Assembly (NCBI RefSeq): GCF_018333375.1
Contig: NZ_BORW01000006.1
Coordinates: 62,001-126,000, forward strand
Source of the DNA: Paenibacillus cookii
GTDB lineage: Bacteria > Bacillota > Bacilli > Paenibacillales > Paenibacillaceae
DNA: 64,000 bases
Direction: 5' to 3'
Of this stretch, positions 45,705-54,400 are shown in pieces (position 1 is the first letter of the stretch; each line of letters starts with the position of its first letter). A model generated the notes under the pieces. It worked only from the letters and a program-made list of their open reading frames with translations, searched no databases and was not told the DNA's origin. Position numbers and translations under genes: made by a program.

Positions 45705-46682
45705 ATGCAGACCTATGAACAGTCGCTTGAGCAGGCAAAGCGGTTTCTGCTGGAGCATGATGATTATTTAGTAGTGTCGCATATTCAGCCAGATGGAGAT
45801 GCAGTCAGTTCCACCGTAGCCGTGGGCTGGCTTCTCTCATGTCTGGGCAAAAAATTCACTCTGATCAATGAGGGCCCGATCCCGGAGCGGATGCGTTTCT
45901 TGCTGCTGGCAGACCAAATCGTGAACATGGAGGAGCAGCCGCTTGACCGTACCTTCAAGCATGTCGTTTGCGTGGACTGCGCCGATTTTGCCAGGGTGGG
46001 ACAGACGGCCCGATATTTTGAAGAAGATGCTTTGATCCTGAACATTGACCACCATCCGACCAACAACGGTTACGGGAGCGCGGCTCTCGTGAAACCGGAT
46101 GCTGCCGCGACTGCCGAGATATTGCATGACCTCATCGACGCTTTCGGATTCAAGTGGACGACCGATATCGCATCCGCCATCTATACCGGACTTTTGACGG
46201 ATACGGGCGGATTTCGTTACTCCAATACGTCGCCGCGGGTGATGAGCATTGCTTCGGAACTGCTCGGCTACGGCGTAAACGGGCCCGAATTATGCGAAAC
46301 CTTGTTGGAATCGATGACGCTGCCGCAAATGAAAGTGCTTGTGAAGGCGCTCAGCACGATGGAGATGACGCCCGACGGGAAAATTTGCTGGGTTTACGTT
46401 ACTCCGGAACATATGAAGGAAGCGGGAGCGGCAAACGAAGATTTGGAAGGGATCGTCAACTATCCGCGGAACATCCAGGGGGTCGAAGTCGGCATTTTAT
46501 TTAAAGTGATCCATGACCAGGCCGTGAAAGTCAGTCTTCGTTCGGCAGGAAAAGTCGACGTTGCCGCGCTGGCCCAAAGCTTCGGGGGCGGAGGCCATGT
46601 TCGCGCCGCAGGCTGCAGGCTAGAAGCTTCCCTGGAGAGCTCCATTGAACAGGTAATAGAACGGGTGAAATCATTGTTATGA
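45705..46682 (+). CDS. nrnA: Bifunctional oligoribonuclease/PAP phosphatase NrnA (DHH family)
   Basis: NrnA degrades nano-RNAs and dephosphorylates pAp. The 325-residue DHH/DHHA1 protein shows the metal ligands His26, Asp30 and Asp32 in SHIQPDGDAVSS, the VCVDCAD segment, and the DHH triad Asp115-His116-His117. The C-terminal DHHA1 domain carries GGGGHVRAAGC for substrate binding. It overlaps truB by four bases. No defect is visible. Confidence 0.96.
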   Translation: MQTYEQSLEQAKRFLLEHDDYLVVSHIQPDGDAVSSTVAVGWLLSCLGKKFTLINEGPIPERMRFLLLADQIVNMEEQPLDRTFKHVVCVDCADFARVGQTARYFEEDALILNIDHHPTNNGYGSAALVKPDAAATAEILHDLIDAFGFKWTTDIASAIYTGLLTDTGGFRYSNTSPRVMSIASELLGYGVNGPELCETLLESMTLPQMKVLVKALSTMEMTPDGKICWVYVTPEHMKEAGAANEDLEGIVNYPRNIQGVEVGILFKVIHDQAVKVSLRSAGKVDVAALAQSFGGGGHVRAAGCRLEASLESSIEQVIERVKSLL

Positions 46683-47596
46683 ATCTTGAAGGCATATTGG
46701 CCGTTCACAAGCCGGCAGGGATGACTTCCCATGATGTCGTAGCGAAGACGCGGCGCATTTTGAAGATGAAGCGGATCGGCCATACCGGCACGCTCGATCC
46801 GGAAGTGACGGGCGTACTCCCGCTCTGCCTCGGCAGGGCGACAAGAGTGGTCGAATACATGCAGGAGCTTCCGAAGGAATACGAAGCGACGTTAAGGCTG
46901 GGACTGGCCACAGACAGCGAAGACCTGACCGGCAACGTGACGGAAAAGGTCGACCGGGTCACGGTCACGCCGGAGGAGGCGGAGAACGTGCTGCGGTCGT
47001 TTCGGGGCACCATCTCCCAGGTTCCGCCCATGTATTCCGCCGTTAAAGTCGACGGCAAAAGGCTTTACGAACTGGCGCGCGAAGGCAAAACGGTGGAGCG
47101 CAAAAGCCGGGAAGTGACCATTTACGAAATTGAAATGAAAGGCCATGAATGGCAGGGGCCGTATCTCGATATTTCCTTCAGGGCGCTTTGCTCCAAAGGA
47201 ACGTATATCCGTACGCTTTGCGTGGATATCGGCAAGGCGCTTGGTTTGCCTGCGACGATGGTTCGGCTGACGAGAACGATGTCCGCGGGAATTCCAGCCT
47301 CGGCATGCTTGACGCTGGAAGAGGTGGAGCGCCTGATGCAGGAGGGAAGTCTGCAGGAACATCTGATTCAGATCGACCATGCCGTCAGACATTTGCCGGC
47401 GCACACCGTAGCGGACGACAAGGCTGCCGCGGCGCTGCAGGGCCAGAGGCTCTCCGGCAGGGCCGTTTCCCCGGAAGTGCGGACTTCCGGCTGCATTCGT
47501 CTGTACGACAGCGCAGGCGTTTTTCTCGGGATCTTTGAAAAGCAGGAAGAATCAGGCGCCATTGCCCCGGTAAAGGTGTTTTTGCCGGAGGCATAA
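46679..47596 (+). CDS. truB: tRNA pseudouridine(55) synthase TruB
   Basis: TruB converts U55 to pseudouridine in tRNA T-arms. The 305-residue product has the catalytic Asp40 in GHTGTLDPEVTGVLP, the KPAGMTSHDVV start, and the YEATLRLGLATDSED segment, plus a C-terminal PUA-like domain. It is coupled to nrnA by an ATGA overlap. The gap to ribF is only 45 bases and contains a GGTGAG ribosome binding site. Confidence 0.97.
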   Translation: MNLEGILAVHKPAGMTSHDVVAKTRRILKMKRIGHTGTLDPEVTGVLPLCLGRATRVVEYMQELPKEYEATLRLGLATDSEDLTGNVTEKVDRVTVTPEEAENVLRSFRGTISQVPPMYSAVKVDGKRLYELAREGKTVERKSREVTIYEIEMKGHEWQGPYLDISFRALCSKGTYIRTLCVDIGKALGLPATMVRLTRTMSAGIPASACLTLEEVERLMQEGSLQEHLIQIDHAVRHLPAHTVADDKAAAALQGQRLSGRAVSPEVRTSGCIRLYDSAGVFLGIFEKQEESGAIAPVKVFLPEA

Positions 47597-47641
47597 GCGG
47601 CTGTAACGGATATTTCTAATCGAATTGCAGGTGAGAACGCT

Positions 47642-48589
47642 GTGAAGACTATACATTTAACCTATCCCTTGTCCGCCGGCATCCTCCGGGAGCATGCGGG
47701 CCCGCAAATCGTGGCGATCGGACAGTTCGACGGCGTGCACCAGGGGCATGCAAGCGTGATCGGTTCCGCCGTCCGGCTGGCACGGCAGGAGGGCGTTCCG
47801 AGCGCGGTCATGACTTTTCATCCCCATCCAAAGGACGTCATGAAAAAAGGCAACTACGAGGGCAGTTTGACGCCGCTGCCGGAAAAGCAGGAACTGCTCG
47901 CAGGGCTGGGCGTGGATGTCTTGTACGTCGTGGAGTTCAGCGAAGCCTTCTCCAAGCTGAGCCCGCAGGAATTCGCCGTGGGCATGTTGTTGTCGCTCGG
48001 GGTGCGGACGGCGATCGTCGGCTTCGATTTCCGGTTCGGCCACAAAGGAGCGGGGGACGCGAAAATGCTGCGCGAGCTCGGGCAAGGAAAAATGAGCGTC
48101 GAGATCATTCCGCCTTTCGAGCAAGGAGGCGGGAAGGTGAGCAGCTCGGAGATCCGTAAAGCGCTGCACGGCGGAGATCTGGAACAAGCGAACCGGCTGC
48201 TCGGGAGGCCGTACCGGCTGCGGGGCGTCGTCATCGACGGGGACAAGCGGGGCCGGACGATCGGATTTCCGACGGCCAATTTGCGCCTGCTCGACCAATA
48301 CGTCGTGCCGGCCAAAGGCGTGTACGCGGTCCGTTCGTTCATTGAAGGCGAGTGGATCCCCGGCGTGATGAATTTGGGAGTCAAACCGACGTTCCAAGAG
48401 AACGTTGCCGCGCCAAGCTTTGAGGTTCATCTCCTGGATTTTGACCGGGACATCTACGGCGAGCAGATGATCGTAGATCTGGTGTCCTATATCCGGCCGG
48501 AACGGAAATTCCCTTCCATCCAGGAGCTGATCGCTCAAATCCGGTCCGACGCCGAAACGGCCGGAAAGATTTTGAGCCTGTCCAAATAA
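47642..48589 (+). CDS. ribF: Bifunctional riboflavin kinase/FAD synthetase
   Basis: RibF (RibC in Bacillus) phosphorylates riboflavin to FMN and adenylylates it to FAD. The 315-residue product has an N-terminal nucleotidyltransferase domain (GQFDGVHQGHASVI, VGFDFRFGHKGAGDAKML) and a C-terminal flavokinase domain (GDKRGRTIGFPTANL, then PAKGVYAV). The start GTG has AGGTGAG upstream. It ends the nusA-infB operon; the next gene, rpsO, has its own promoter. Confidence 0.96.
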   Translation: MKTIHLTYPLSAGILREHAGPQIVAIGQFDGVHQGHASVIGSAVRLARQEGVPSAVMTFHPHPKDVMKKGNYEGSLTPLPEKQELLAGLGVDVLYVVEFSEAFSKLSPQEFAVGMLLSLGVRTAIVGFDFRFGHKGAGDAKMLRELGQGKMSVEIIPPFEQGGGKVSSSEIRKALHGGDLEQANRLLGRPYRLRGVVIDGDKRGRTIGFPTANLRLLDQYVVPAKGVYAVRSFIEGEWIPGVMNLGVKPTFQENVAAPSFEVHLLDFDRDIYGEQMIVDLVSYIRPERKFPSIQELIAQIRSDAETAGKILSLSK

Positions 48590-48605
48590 TCGGACATGGA
48601 GAACA

Positions 48606-48635
48606 TTTACTTTTGCCGCCCATGTATGTTATACT
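48606..48635 (+). promoter_or_regulatory. Promoter of rpsO
   Basis: TTTACT (48606-48611) and TATACT (48630-48635) lie 18 bases apart, with TGT directly before the minus-10 giving an extended minus-10. Transcription would start near 48642, so the rpsO leader is about 100 bases. Confidence 0.75.
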
Positions 48636-48644
48636 GATAAACGT

Positions 48645-48711
48645 CGCTGGGAACAGCGGCAATAACCTTGGCTTGGTTACACGATCTCACCGACGGTAAC
48701 GAGGCTAACGG
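48645..48711 (+). promoter_or_regulatory. Structured rpsO leader (possible S15 autoregulatory element)
   Basis: A CGCTG-GGAA-CAGCG hairpin with a GNRA-like loop (48645-48658) is followed by a long bulged stem (48666-48711), in which GGCTTGGTTAC pairs across a 15-base loop with GTAACGAGGCT. S15 represses its own synthesis through leader structures in several bacteria, and different lineages use different folds. Binding by S15 here is inferred. Confidence 0.55.
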
Positions 48712-48739
48712 CGATTATTTACTTAAGGAGGTGAACAGG

Positions 48740-49009
48740 ATGGCATTGACTCAAGAACGCAAACAACAACTGATCGAAGAGCACAAAACTCATGAATCCG
48801 ACACAGGATCCCCAGAGGTGCAAATTGCTATCCTTACGGAGAACATTACGAACCTGACTGATCACTTGCGCACGCACAAGAAAGATCATCATTCCCGCCG
48901 CGGACTGCTGAAAATGGTCGGTCAACGCCGTAAGCTGTTGGCATACTTGAAAAACAAAGATGTTAAACGTTACAGCGCGCTGATTGAAAAACTCGGATTG
49001 CGTCGTTAA
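48740..49009 (+). CDS. rpsO: 30S ribosomal protein S15
   Basis: S15 binds the central domain of 16S rRNA and forms a subunit bridge. The 89-residue product has the family hallmark [20 protein letters not shown] and [20 protein letters not shown] start at ATG 48740 behind AAGGAGGTG; the open frame upstream is leader. A strong terminator follows, separating it from pnp. Confidence 0.98.
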   Translation: MALTQERKQQLIEEHKTHESDTGSPEVQIAILTENITNLTDHLRTHKKDHHSRRGLLKMVGQRRKLLAYLKNKDVKRYSALIEKLGLRR

Positions 49010-49030
49010 TATCCGTATGGTCTACTTAAA

Positions 49031-49092
49031 GCAGCCTGGTTGTTCACCGTTGTCCTTTTCGGAGTGACAGCGGAGCAACCGGGTTGCTTTTT
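49031..49092 (+). terminator. Terminator after rpsO
   Basis: GCAGCCTGGTTG (49031-49042) pairs fully with CAACCGGGTTGC (49076-49087) with two G-U pairs, and an inner CCGTTGTC/GACAGCGG stem also pairs fully. Five T residues follow. This is a long, strong terminator. Confidence 0.85.
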
Positions 49093-49155
49093 ATGCAGGC
49101 CTTATATGAATTGACCCAAACCTGGGAATAATGTGTATTGAAAAGGAGGGATTTC

Positions 49156-51261
49156 ATGGAAAGTCGTGTCGAAATGCAGTTGGGCGGAAGACCCCTCGTT
49201 TTGGAAACCGGTCGACTCGCCAAACAGGCCAATGCAGCAGTGATGGTCCGTTATGGGGAAACCGCCGTGCTTTGTACTGTGACTGCTTCCAGTGAACCTA
49301 AAGATTTGGATTTTTTTCCGCTGACCGTAAACTATGAGGAAAGATTGTATGCCGTCGGCAAAATTCCGGGAGGTTTTATCAAACGCGAAGGGCGTCCGAG
49401 CGAAAAGGCGATTCTTGCCAGCCGTCTTACGGACCGTCCGATCCGTCCGCTGTTCCCTGAAGGATTCCGTAATGATGTACAAGTCCTTAATCTCGTCATG
49501 AGCGTCGATCAGGACTGCTCTCCGGAAATCGCCGCGATGATCGGTACCTCGGCCGCGCTGAGCATTTCCGACGTTCCGTTTAACGGACCGATCGGCGGAG
49601 TTATCGTTGGCCGCGTGGACGGGGAGTTCATTATCAACCCGACGATCGCCCAGCAGGAAATCAGCGATATTTACGTGGTCGTGTCGGGCACCAAAGACGC
49701 CATTATGATGGTGGAAGCCGAAGCCAACGAAGTGCCTGAAGAAGTCATGCTCGAAGCGATCATGTTCGGTCATGAGGAAATCAAAAAAATCGTCGAGGTC
49801 ATCGAGGAACTGGTGGCCAAGGCCGGCAAGCCGAAGATGGAAGTCAAACTGCACACGGTGGACGCCGAAGTCAACAAGCAGGTCCGCGAATATGCGGCAG
49901 CCCGTTTGGTCGAAGCCGTTCGCATTGCCGAGAAGCATGCCCGCCAAGATGCGATTGACGCCATTAACGATGAAACGGTGGCTTACTTTGAACAGCAATA
50001 CATAGAGACGCCTGAGCTTTTGAGCGACGTCAAAGAAGTGTTGCACGATATCGTCAAGGAAGAAGTCAGACGCCTGATCACGCATGATAAGGTTCGTCCT
50101 GACGGCCGCAAGCTGGATGAAATCCGTCCGATTGAATGCGATACGGGCATTTTGCCTCGCACGCACGGAACGGGCCTGTTTACCCGGGGTCAAACGCAGG
50201 CGCTTAGCGTATGTACGCTTGGTGCGCTCGGCGACGTGCAAATCCTGGACGGCATCGACCTGCAGGAATCGAAACGTTTTATGCACCATTACAACTTCCC
50301 GCCGTTCAGCGTAGGCGAAGCCCGCCCGCTCCGCGCTCCGGGACGCCGTGAAATCGGCCATGGCGCGCTTGGCGAAAGAGCGCTGTCGAAGGTCATTCCT
50401 TCCGAAACCGAGTTTCCGTACACGATCCGTCTTGTGTCCGAGGTGCTGGAATCCAACGGCTCCACTTCCCAGGCAAGCATTTGCGCAAGCACGCTGGCCA
50501 TGATGGACGCGGGCGTGCCGATTAAAGCGCCGGTTGCCGGGGTGGCCATGGGTCTGATCAAAGACGGGGAACATGTCTCCATTTTGACCGATATCCAGGG
50601 CATGGAAGACCATCTGGGCGATATGGACTTCAAAGTGGCCGGAACCGCGGAAGGCGTTACAGCCATCCAAATGGACATTAAAATCGACGGCATCGACCGC
50701 CAGATTTTGCAGGACGCTTTGAAGCAAGCAAGAGAAGGCCGGATGTTCATCCTGAGCAAAATGATGGAAGCGATCCAGAAGCCAAGGGAAACGCTGTCCC
50801 CATATGCGCCTAAAATTATCGTCATGAACATCAATCCGGACAAAATCCGCGACGTCATCGGCGCAGGCGGCAAAATCATCAACAAAATCATCGAAGAAAC
50901 CGGCGTGAAAATCGATATCGAGCAGGATGGCCGCGTATTCATCGCTTCGTCGAACGAAGAAATGAACCAAAAAGCGCGTTCCATCATCGAAGGCATCGTC
51001 CGCGAGGTACAGGTCGGCGAAATTTACGTCGGCACCGTCAAACGGATCGAGAAATTCGGGGCATTCGTGGAAATTTTGCCGAACAAGGAAGGTCTCGTTC
51101 ACATTTCCCAATTGTCCACCGAACGCGTAGCGAAGGTTGAAGACGTCGTGGCGATCGGGGATTCGATTACCGTGAAAGTGACGGAGATCGACCAGCAGGG
51201 CCGGATTAACCTGTCCCGCAAGGCAGTTTTGACTGCGGAATCCAAGCCGCAAAAAGCTTAA
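49156..51261 (+). CDS. pnp: Polyribonucleotide nucleotidyltransferase (PNPase)
   Basis: PNPase degrades RNA phosphorolytically from the 3' end. The 701-residue product has two RNase PH domains (first: [20 protein letters not shown]; second: [24 protein letters not shown] region near residue 330). A helical linker precedes a KH domain ([20 protein letters not shown]) and an S1 domain ([19 protein letters not shown]). The ATG at 49156 lies nine bases after AAGGAGGG. It directly follows rpsO, the conserved order. Confidence 0.97.
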   Translation: MESRVEMQLGGRPLVLETGRLAKQANAAVMVRYGETAVLCTVTASSEPKDLDFFPLTVNYEERLYAVGKIPGGFIKREGRPSEKAILASRLTDRPIRPLFPEGFRNDVQVLNLVMSVDQDCSPEIAAMIGTSAALSISDVPFNGPIGGVIVGRVDGEFIINPTIAQQEISDIYVVVSGTKDAIMMVEAEANEVPEEVMLEAIMFGHEEIKKIVEVIEELVAKAGKPKMEVKLHTVDAEVNKQVREYAAARLVEAVRIAEKHARQDAIDAINDETVAYFEQQYIETPELLSDVKEVLHDIVKEEVRRLITHDKVRPDGRKLDEIRPIECDTGILPRTHGTGLFTRGQTQALSVCTLGALGDVQILDGIDLQESKRFMHHYNFPPFSVGEARPLRAPGRREIGHGALGERALSKVIPSETEFPYTIRLVSEVLESNGSTSQASICASTLAMMDAGVPIKAPVAGVAMGLIKDGEHVSILTDIQGMEDHLGDMDFKVAGTAEGVTAIQMDIKIDGIDRQILQDALKQAREGRMFILSKMMEAIQKPRETLSPYAPKIIVMNINPDKIRDVIGAGGKIINKIIEETGVKIDIEQDGRVFIASSNEEMNQKARSIIEGIVREVQVGEIYVGTVKRIEKFGAFVEILPNKEGLVHISQLSTERVAKVEDVVAIGDSITVKVTEIDQQGRINLSRKAVLTAESKPQKA

Positions 51262-51291
51262 CAATCTAAAAGAGACCTGGAAGGTCTTGCG

Positions 51292-51330
51292 AAAGAGGCA
51301 GAACGTAACCACTTCTGGCTCTTTTTTTTT
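51292..51330 (+). terminator. Terminator after pnp
   Basis: AAAGAGGCAGAA (51292-51303) pairs with TTCTGGCTCTTT (51313-51324) with a single mismatch, followed by T residues to 51330. A second, smaller AGACC/GGTCT hairpin lies just upstream. Confidence 0.85.
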
Positions 51331-51366
51331 CCGGGATGGAAGGGCCCGGGTCTTCTTTTCCTCCAT

Positions 51367-51395
51367 TCATAATCCGCTGGACTTGCTCATATGAT
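51367..51395 (+). promoter_or_regulatory. Sigma-E (mother cell) promoter candidate for ylxY
   Basis: TCATAAT (51367-51373) matches six of seven bases of the sigma-E minus-35 consensus KMATATT, and CATATGAT (51388-51395) matches seven of eight of CATAYAHT. The spacing is 14 bases, within the usual 13-15. Transcription would start near 51402. Confidence 0.65.
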
Positions 51396-51428
51396 GGGAC
51401 AAAGCGGGTAAGGGAGATGAGCGGGGGA

Positions 51429-52415
51429 ATGAATGGAAGAAAGGGCGCGGTATTGATGGCCTGTTTTGCCGTCGTCGTAGGGGTCGCGCAGACCGGCGTC
51501 GTCGGCGAATATATCAGGGAAGCCAGGCATCAGGCGGCGGAGGTTCGTGCGACGGGGGTCCCGGCGGCAGATCAGGCGCAGGATCCGCTCTACAAAGAGC
51601 TTCTGGAAAAGCGGGAGCAGACGAGGATCCAGCCCGTCGACGCGGTTGTGGACCGTGTATGGAAGGCGATTCCCGGTTATAATGGAATAGAAATCGATGT
51701 GGATGCAACCTATAAGCAGGCAAAGGCGGCGGGGGCGTCCAAGCCGTTTACATACGTGTATCGCCAAATCCCTCCGAAGGTCAGCCTGGACGATTTGGGG
51801 GCGGAGCCGATTTACCGGGGAAATCCGAACAAGCCGATGGTCGCGCTTATGATCAATGTGGCTTGGGGGAATGAATTTATCGTGCCGATGCTGGATATTT
51901 TAGACGAGGAGAAGGTAAAGGCTACCTTCTTTTTTGATGGAAGCTGGCTGAAAAAAAATCCCGAGCTGGCCAAGGAAATCCAAAAACGCGGACACGAGCT
52001 TGAAAACCATGCGTACACCCATCCGAACATGAGCCAGCTGAGCGAATACCGGGCCACGATGGAGATCAGCAAAACGCAAAAGCTCCTGAAGGAAACCCTG
52101 GGCGTCGACAATAAATGGTTTGCCCCGCCGTCGGGGGATTTTAATCAGCAAACGGTGCGTATCGCCGCAGGCCTCGGCCTGAAGACCGTCCTATGGACGC
52201 TCGATACGGTCGACTGGAGAAATCCTTCCCCGGAATCGGTCGTAAGCAAAATATCGAAGAAAGCGGAGGCAGGATCCCTTATTTTGATGCATCCGACGTC
52301 TTCGTCGTCCAAGGCGCTCCGGGGGATGATCCGGGGCATCAAAGCCAAGGGGCTGATCCCGGGAACGGTGAGCCAGACGCTTTCGCCCGAACGCATTGTT
52401 CCGCAAAGCGGTTGA
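51429..52415 (+). CDS. ylxY: YlxY-like polysaccharide deacetylase-family protein (degenerate active site)
   Basis: The product of about 328 residues has an N-terminal membrane or signal segment (GAVLMACFAVVVGVAQTGVV) and a NodB-type deacetylase domain from about residue 140. The HxxxH metal motif is kept (NHAYTHPN), but the catalytic TFDDG motif is replaced by INVAWGNE, losing the key aspartates. True activity is therefore doubtful. The start at ATG 51429 is preferred over 51417 because GGGAG lies closer to the usual distance and the inferred transcript begins near 51402. It is in a sporulation context with mlpA and dut. Confidence 0.85.
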   Translation: MNGRKGAVLMACFAVVVGVAQTGVVGEYIREARHQAAEVRATGVPAADQAQDPLYKELLEKREQTRIQPVDAVVDRVWKAIPGYNGIEIDVDATYKQAKAAGASKPFTYVYRQIPPKVSLDDLGAEPIYRGNPNKPMVALMINVAWGNEFIVPMLDILDEEKVKATFFFDGSWLKKNPELAKEIQKRGHELENHAYTHPNMSQLSEYRATMEISKTQKLLKETLGVDNKWFAPPSGDFNQQTVRIAAGLGLKTVLWTLDTVDWRNPSPESVVSKISKKAEAGSLILMHPTSSSSKALRGMIRGIKAKGLIPGTVSQTLSPERIVPQSG

Positions 52416-52492
52416 GCGGGGCGTTGTTTTTTGGTAGGATAGGGGATGCGTTGAAGGCAGTGATTGATATTATTTTAGGAGGGCCTAGCCGC

Positions 52493-53761
52493 GTGAAAAA
52501 AATAAAGCTTACCAACGGCCTCAGAGTAGTCATGGAGAAAATCCCGACCTGTCGGTCGGTTTCTTTCGGGATCTGGGTAAAAACGGGTTCGCGTCATGAA
52601 ACACCCGATAATAACGGCGTATCGCATTTTATCGAGCATATGCTCTTTAAAGGGACGGAGCGTTTCGACGCCAAAGACATAGCGGAGCAATTCGATGCCA
52701 TCGGCGGCAACGTTAACGCGTTTACGTCGAAGGAGTATACATGTTATTACGCCAAAGTGCTGGATGAGCATTTGCCGATCGCCGTGGACGTCCTTTCGGA
52801 CATGTTTTTCCGGTCGGTTTTGGATGAAGGCGAACTGGCCAAGGAGAAAAACGTCATTCTTGAGGAAATTTCGATGTACGAAGACACGCCGGACGATCTG
52901 GTGCATGATTTGATGGCAAAAGCCGTTTACGGGGAACATCCGCTGGCTTATCCGATTTTGGGCACGAAGCAGCAGCTTGACCCGATGGGACCGGCGGAGC
53001 TGCGGGCGTACATGGAGGAGCATTACACGGTCGAAAATACGGTCATCAGCGTGGCCGGCAACATCGATGACGGCGTCGTGGAGCTGCTGGAGCGCCATTT
53101 TGGCCATTTCGGGAACAAACGCCGGGTGAAGGAAATTGCGTCACCGGGGTTCCACAGCGATGTTTTGTTCCATAAAAAGAAAACCGAGCAGAACCACATC
53201 TGCCTGTCGCTGCCGGGATGTTCGATCCATGACCCGCTGCAGTACGCGATGATTTTGCTGAACAATACGATCGGCGGGGGCATGAGCTCGAGGCTGTTCC
53301 AGGAAATCCGCGAAAAGCGGGGCCTGGCTTATTCCGTTTATTCGTACCACAGCTCCAATGAGGACAGCGGCTTGTTTACGGTATATGCGGGCACCGCGCC
53401 GAAACAGACCAAGGACGTGCTTGATCTGACCAAAGAGGTGCTTGCGGACGTTGCGCAAAACGGCATTACGGAAGACGAGCTCCGGAAAGGCAAGGAACAG
53501 CTGAAGGGCAGCCTGATTTTGAGCCTGGAGGGAACGGGCAGCCGGATGAACCGTCTCGGCAAAAACGAATTGATGCTGGGCAAGCACTATTCCCTGGACG
53601 AAATGATTGATAAAATAGAGCATGTCGGCATGAAGGATATCGACGACGTGCTGGACAGAATGTTCGGCGTGCCTTTTGCGCTGGCCATGGTCGGAGCATC
53701 GGACAAAGCTATCGCCGGATTAAGAAGGGATGATTTGGTTGCATTACGTTCAAATTCATAA
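52493..53761 (+). CDS. mlpA: M16-family zinc peptidase MlpA (YmxG)
   Basis: This is a pitrilysin-type (processing-peptidase-like) protease; the B. subtilis homologue is non-essential and lies next to ylxY. The 422-residue product shows the inverted zinc motif HFIEH (His45, Glu48, His49) and the downstream glutamate in KNVILEEISMYED. The C-terminal inactive-like half carries EIREKRGLAYSVYS. The start GTG at 52493 is nine bases after TAGGAGGG. It overlaps dut by 23 bases using the chosen dut start. Confidence 0.93.
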   Translation: MKKIKLTNGLRVVMEKIPTCRSVSFGIWVKTGSRHETPDNNGVSHFIEHMLFKGTERFDAKDIAEQFDAIGGNVNAFTSKEYTCYYAKVLDEHLPIAVDVLSDMFFRSVLDEGELAKEKNVILEEISMYEDTPDDLVHDLMAKAVYGEHPLAYPILGTKQQLDPMGPAELRAYMEEHYTVENTVISVAGNIDDGVVELLERHFGHFGNKRRVKEIASPGFHSDVLFHKKKTEQNHICLSLPGCSIHDPLQYAMILLNNTIGGGMSSRLFQEIREKRGLAYSVYSYHSSNEDSGLFTVYAGTAPKQTKDVLDLTKEVLADVAQNGITEDELRKGKEQLKGSLILSLEGTGSRMNRLGKNELMLGKHYSLDEMIDKIEHVGMKDIDDVLDRMFGVPFALAMVGASDKAIAGLRRDDLVALRSNS

Positions 53762-54182
53762 GCTTCCGGGACATGACGACGTGAAACTTCCGGAAAAAAT
53801 GTCCTCGGGCGCTTCAGGTTACGACCTGCATGCCGCCGTCGAGGAACCTGTCGTGCTCCATCCGGGGGAGCGCAAGCTGATTCCGACAGGATTTGCCTTA
53901 GCGATGCCGGAAGGGCTGGAAGCCCAAATCCGTCCGCGCAGCGGACTCGCCTTGAAACACGGCATCACTTGCCTCAATACGCCGGGAACGATCGACGCGG
54001 ATTACCGCGGGGAAGTGAAGGTGCTGCTCATTAACTTGGGACAGGAGCCTTTTGAAATCGCCCGGAACGAACGGATTGCCCAAATGGTATTCCAGGAGGT
54101 TCCGCCGATCCGTCTCGAACAAGTGGAACGTTTGTCCGAGACCGTTCGCGGTGCCGGAGGATTCGGCCACACGGGCAAATAA
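53739..54182 (+). CDS. dut: dUTP diphosphatase
   Basis: Dut hydrolyses dUTP to dUMP, limiting uracil in DNA and feeding dTMP synthesis. The product of about 147 residues has all five trimeric-dUTPase motifs: SGYDLHA, PRSGLALKHGI, TPGTIDADYRGE, NERIAQMVF, and the C-terminal GGFGHTGK arm. I start at TTG 53739 because AAGGGA sits about nine bases upstream; ATG 53730 abuts that site. It overlaps mlpA, as the coupled neighbours in this locus do. Confidence 0.95.
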   Translation: MHYVQIHKLPGHDDVKLPEKMSSGASGYDLHAAVEEPVVLHPGERKLIPTGFALAMPEGLEAQIRPRSGLALKHGITCLNTPGTIDADYRGEVKVLLINLGQEPFEIARNERIAQMVFQEVPPIRLEQVERLSETVRGAGGFGHTGK

Positions 54183-54190
54183 CCAACCAA

Positions 54191-54237
54191 GATCCGCCGC
54201 ATGTTCGCCGAAAGCGAAGTGACGGCGGATTTTTTTG
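54191..54237 (+). terminator. Terminator after dut
   Basis: ATCCGCCG (54192-54199) and CGGCGGAT (54223-54230) pair perfectly, with an inner TTCGC/GCGAA stem, and seven T residues follow. A small CCCCG/CGGGG hairpin lies further downstream at about 54302-54316. Confidence 0.85.
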
Positions 54238-54335
54238 CGTTCAATCCCGTTTTAGGGTCCCTCCGAAAACCGCTGACCAAAAGGCCAAAGCACTGCAACC
54301 GCCCCGGGTTTCGGGGTTATTTCCTCCGCGTTCTC

Positions 54336-54363
54336 ACCGAATGATAGGCTTCGGCATAAGATG
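54336..54363 (+). promoter_or_regulatory. Sigma-K (late mother cell) promoter candidate for dpaAB
   Basis: AC at 54336-54337 is followed after 17 bases by CATAAGATG (54355-54363), close to the sigma-K minus-10 CATANNNTA (the last A is a G). Dipicolinate synthase is a mother-cell enzyme, which makes the match plausible. Confidence 0.55.
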
Positions 54364-54400
54364 TTCCATAACAGTGTTTTTTGAAAGGAGTGACATCCTT

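Noticed and set aside
49109..49141. Promoter for pnp (TTGACC at 49111)
   Set aside because: No good minus-10 lies at 16-18 bases; the best (TATTGA) is 19 bases away and overlaps the ribosome site region, so I do not list it.
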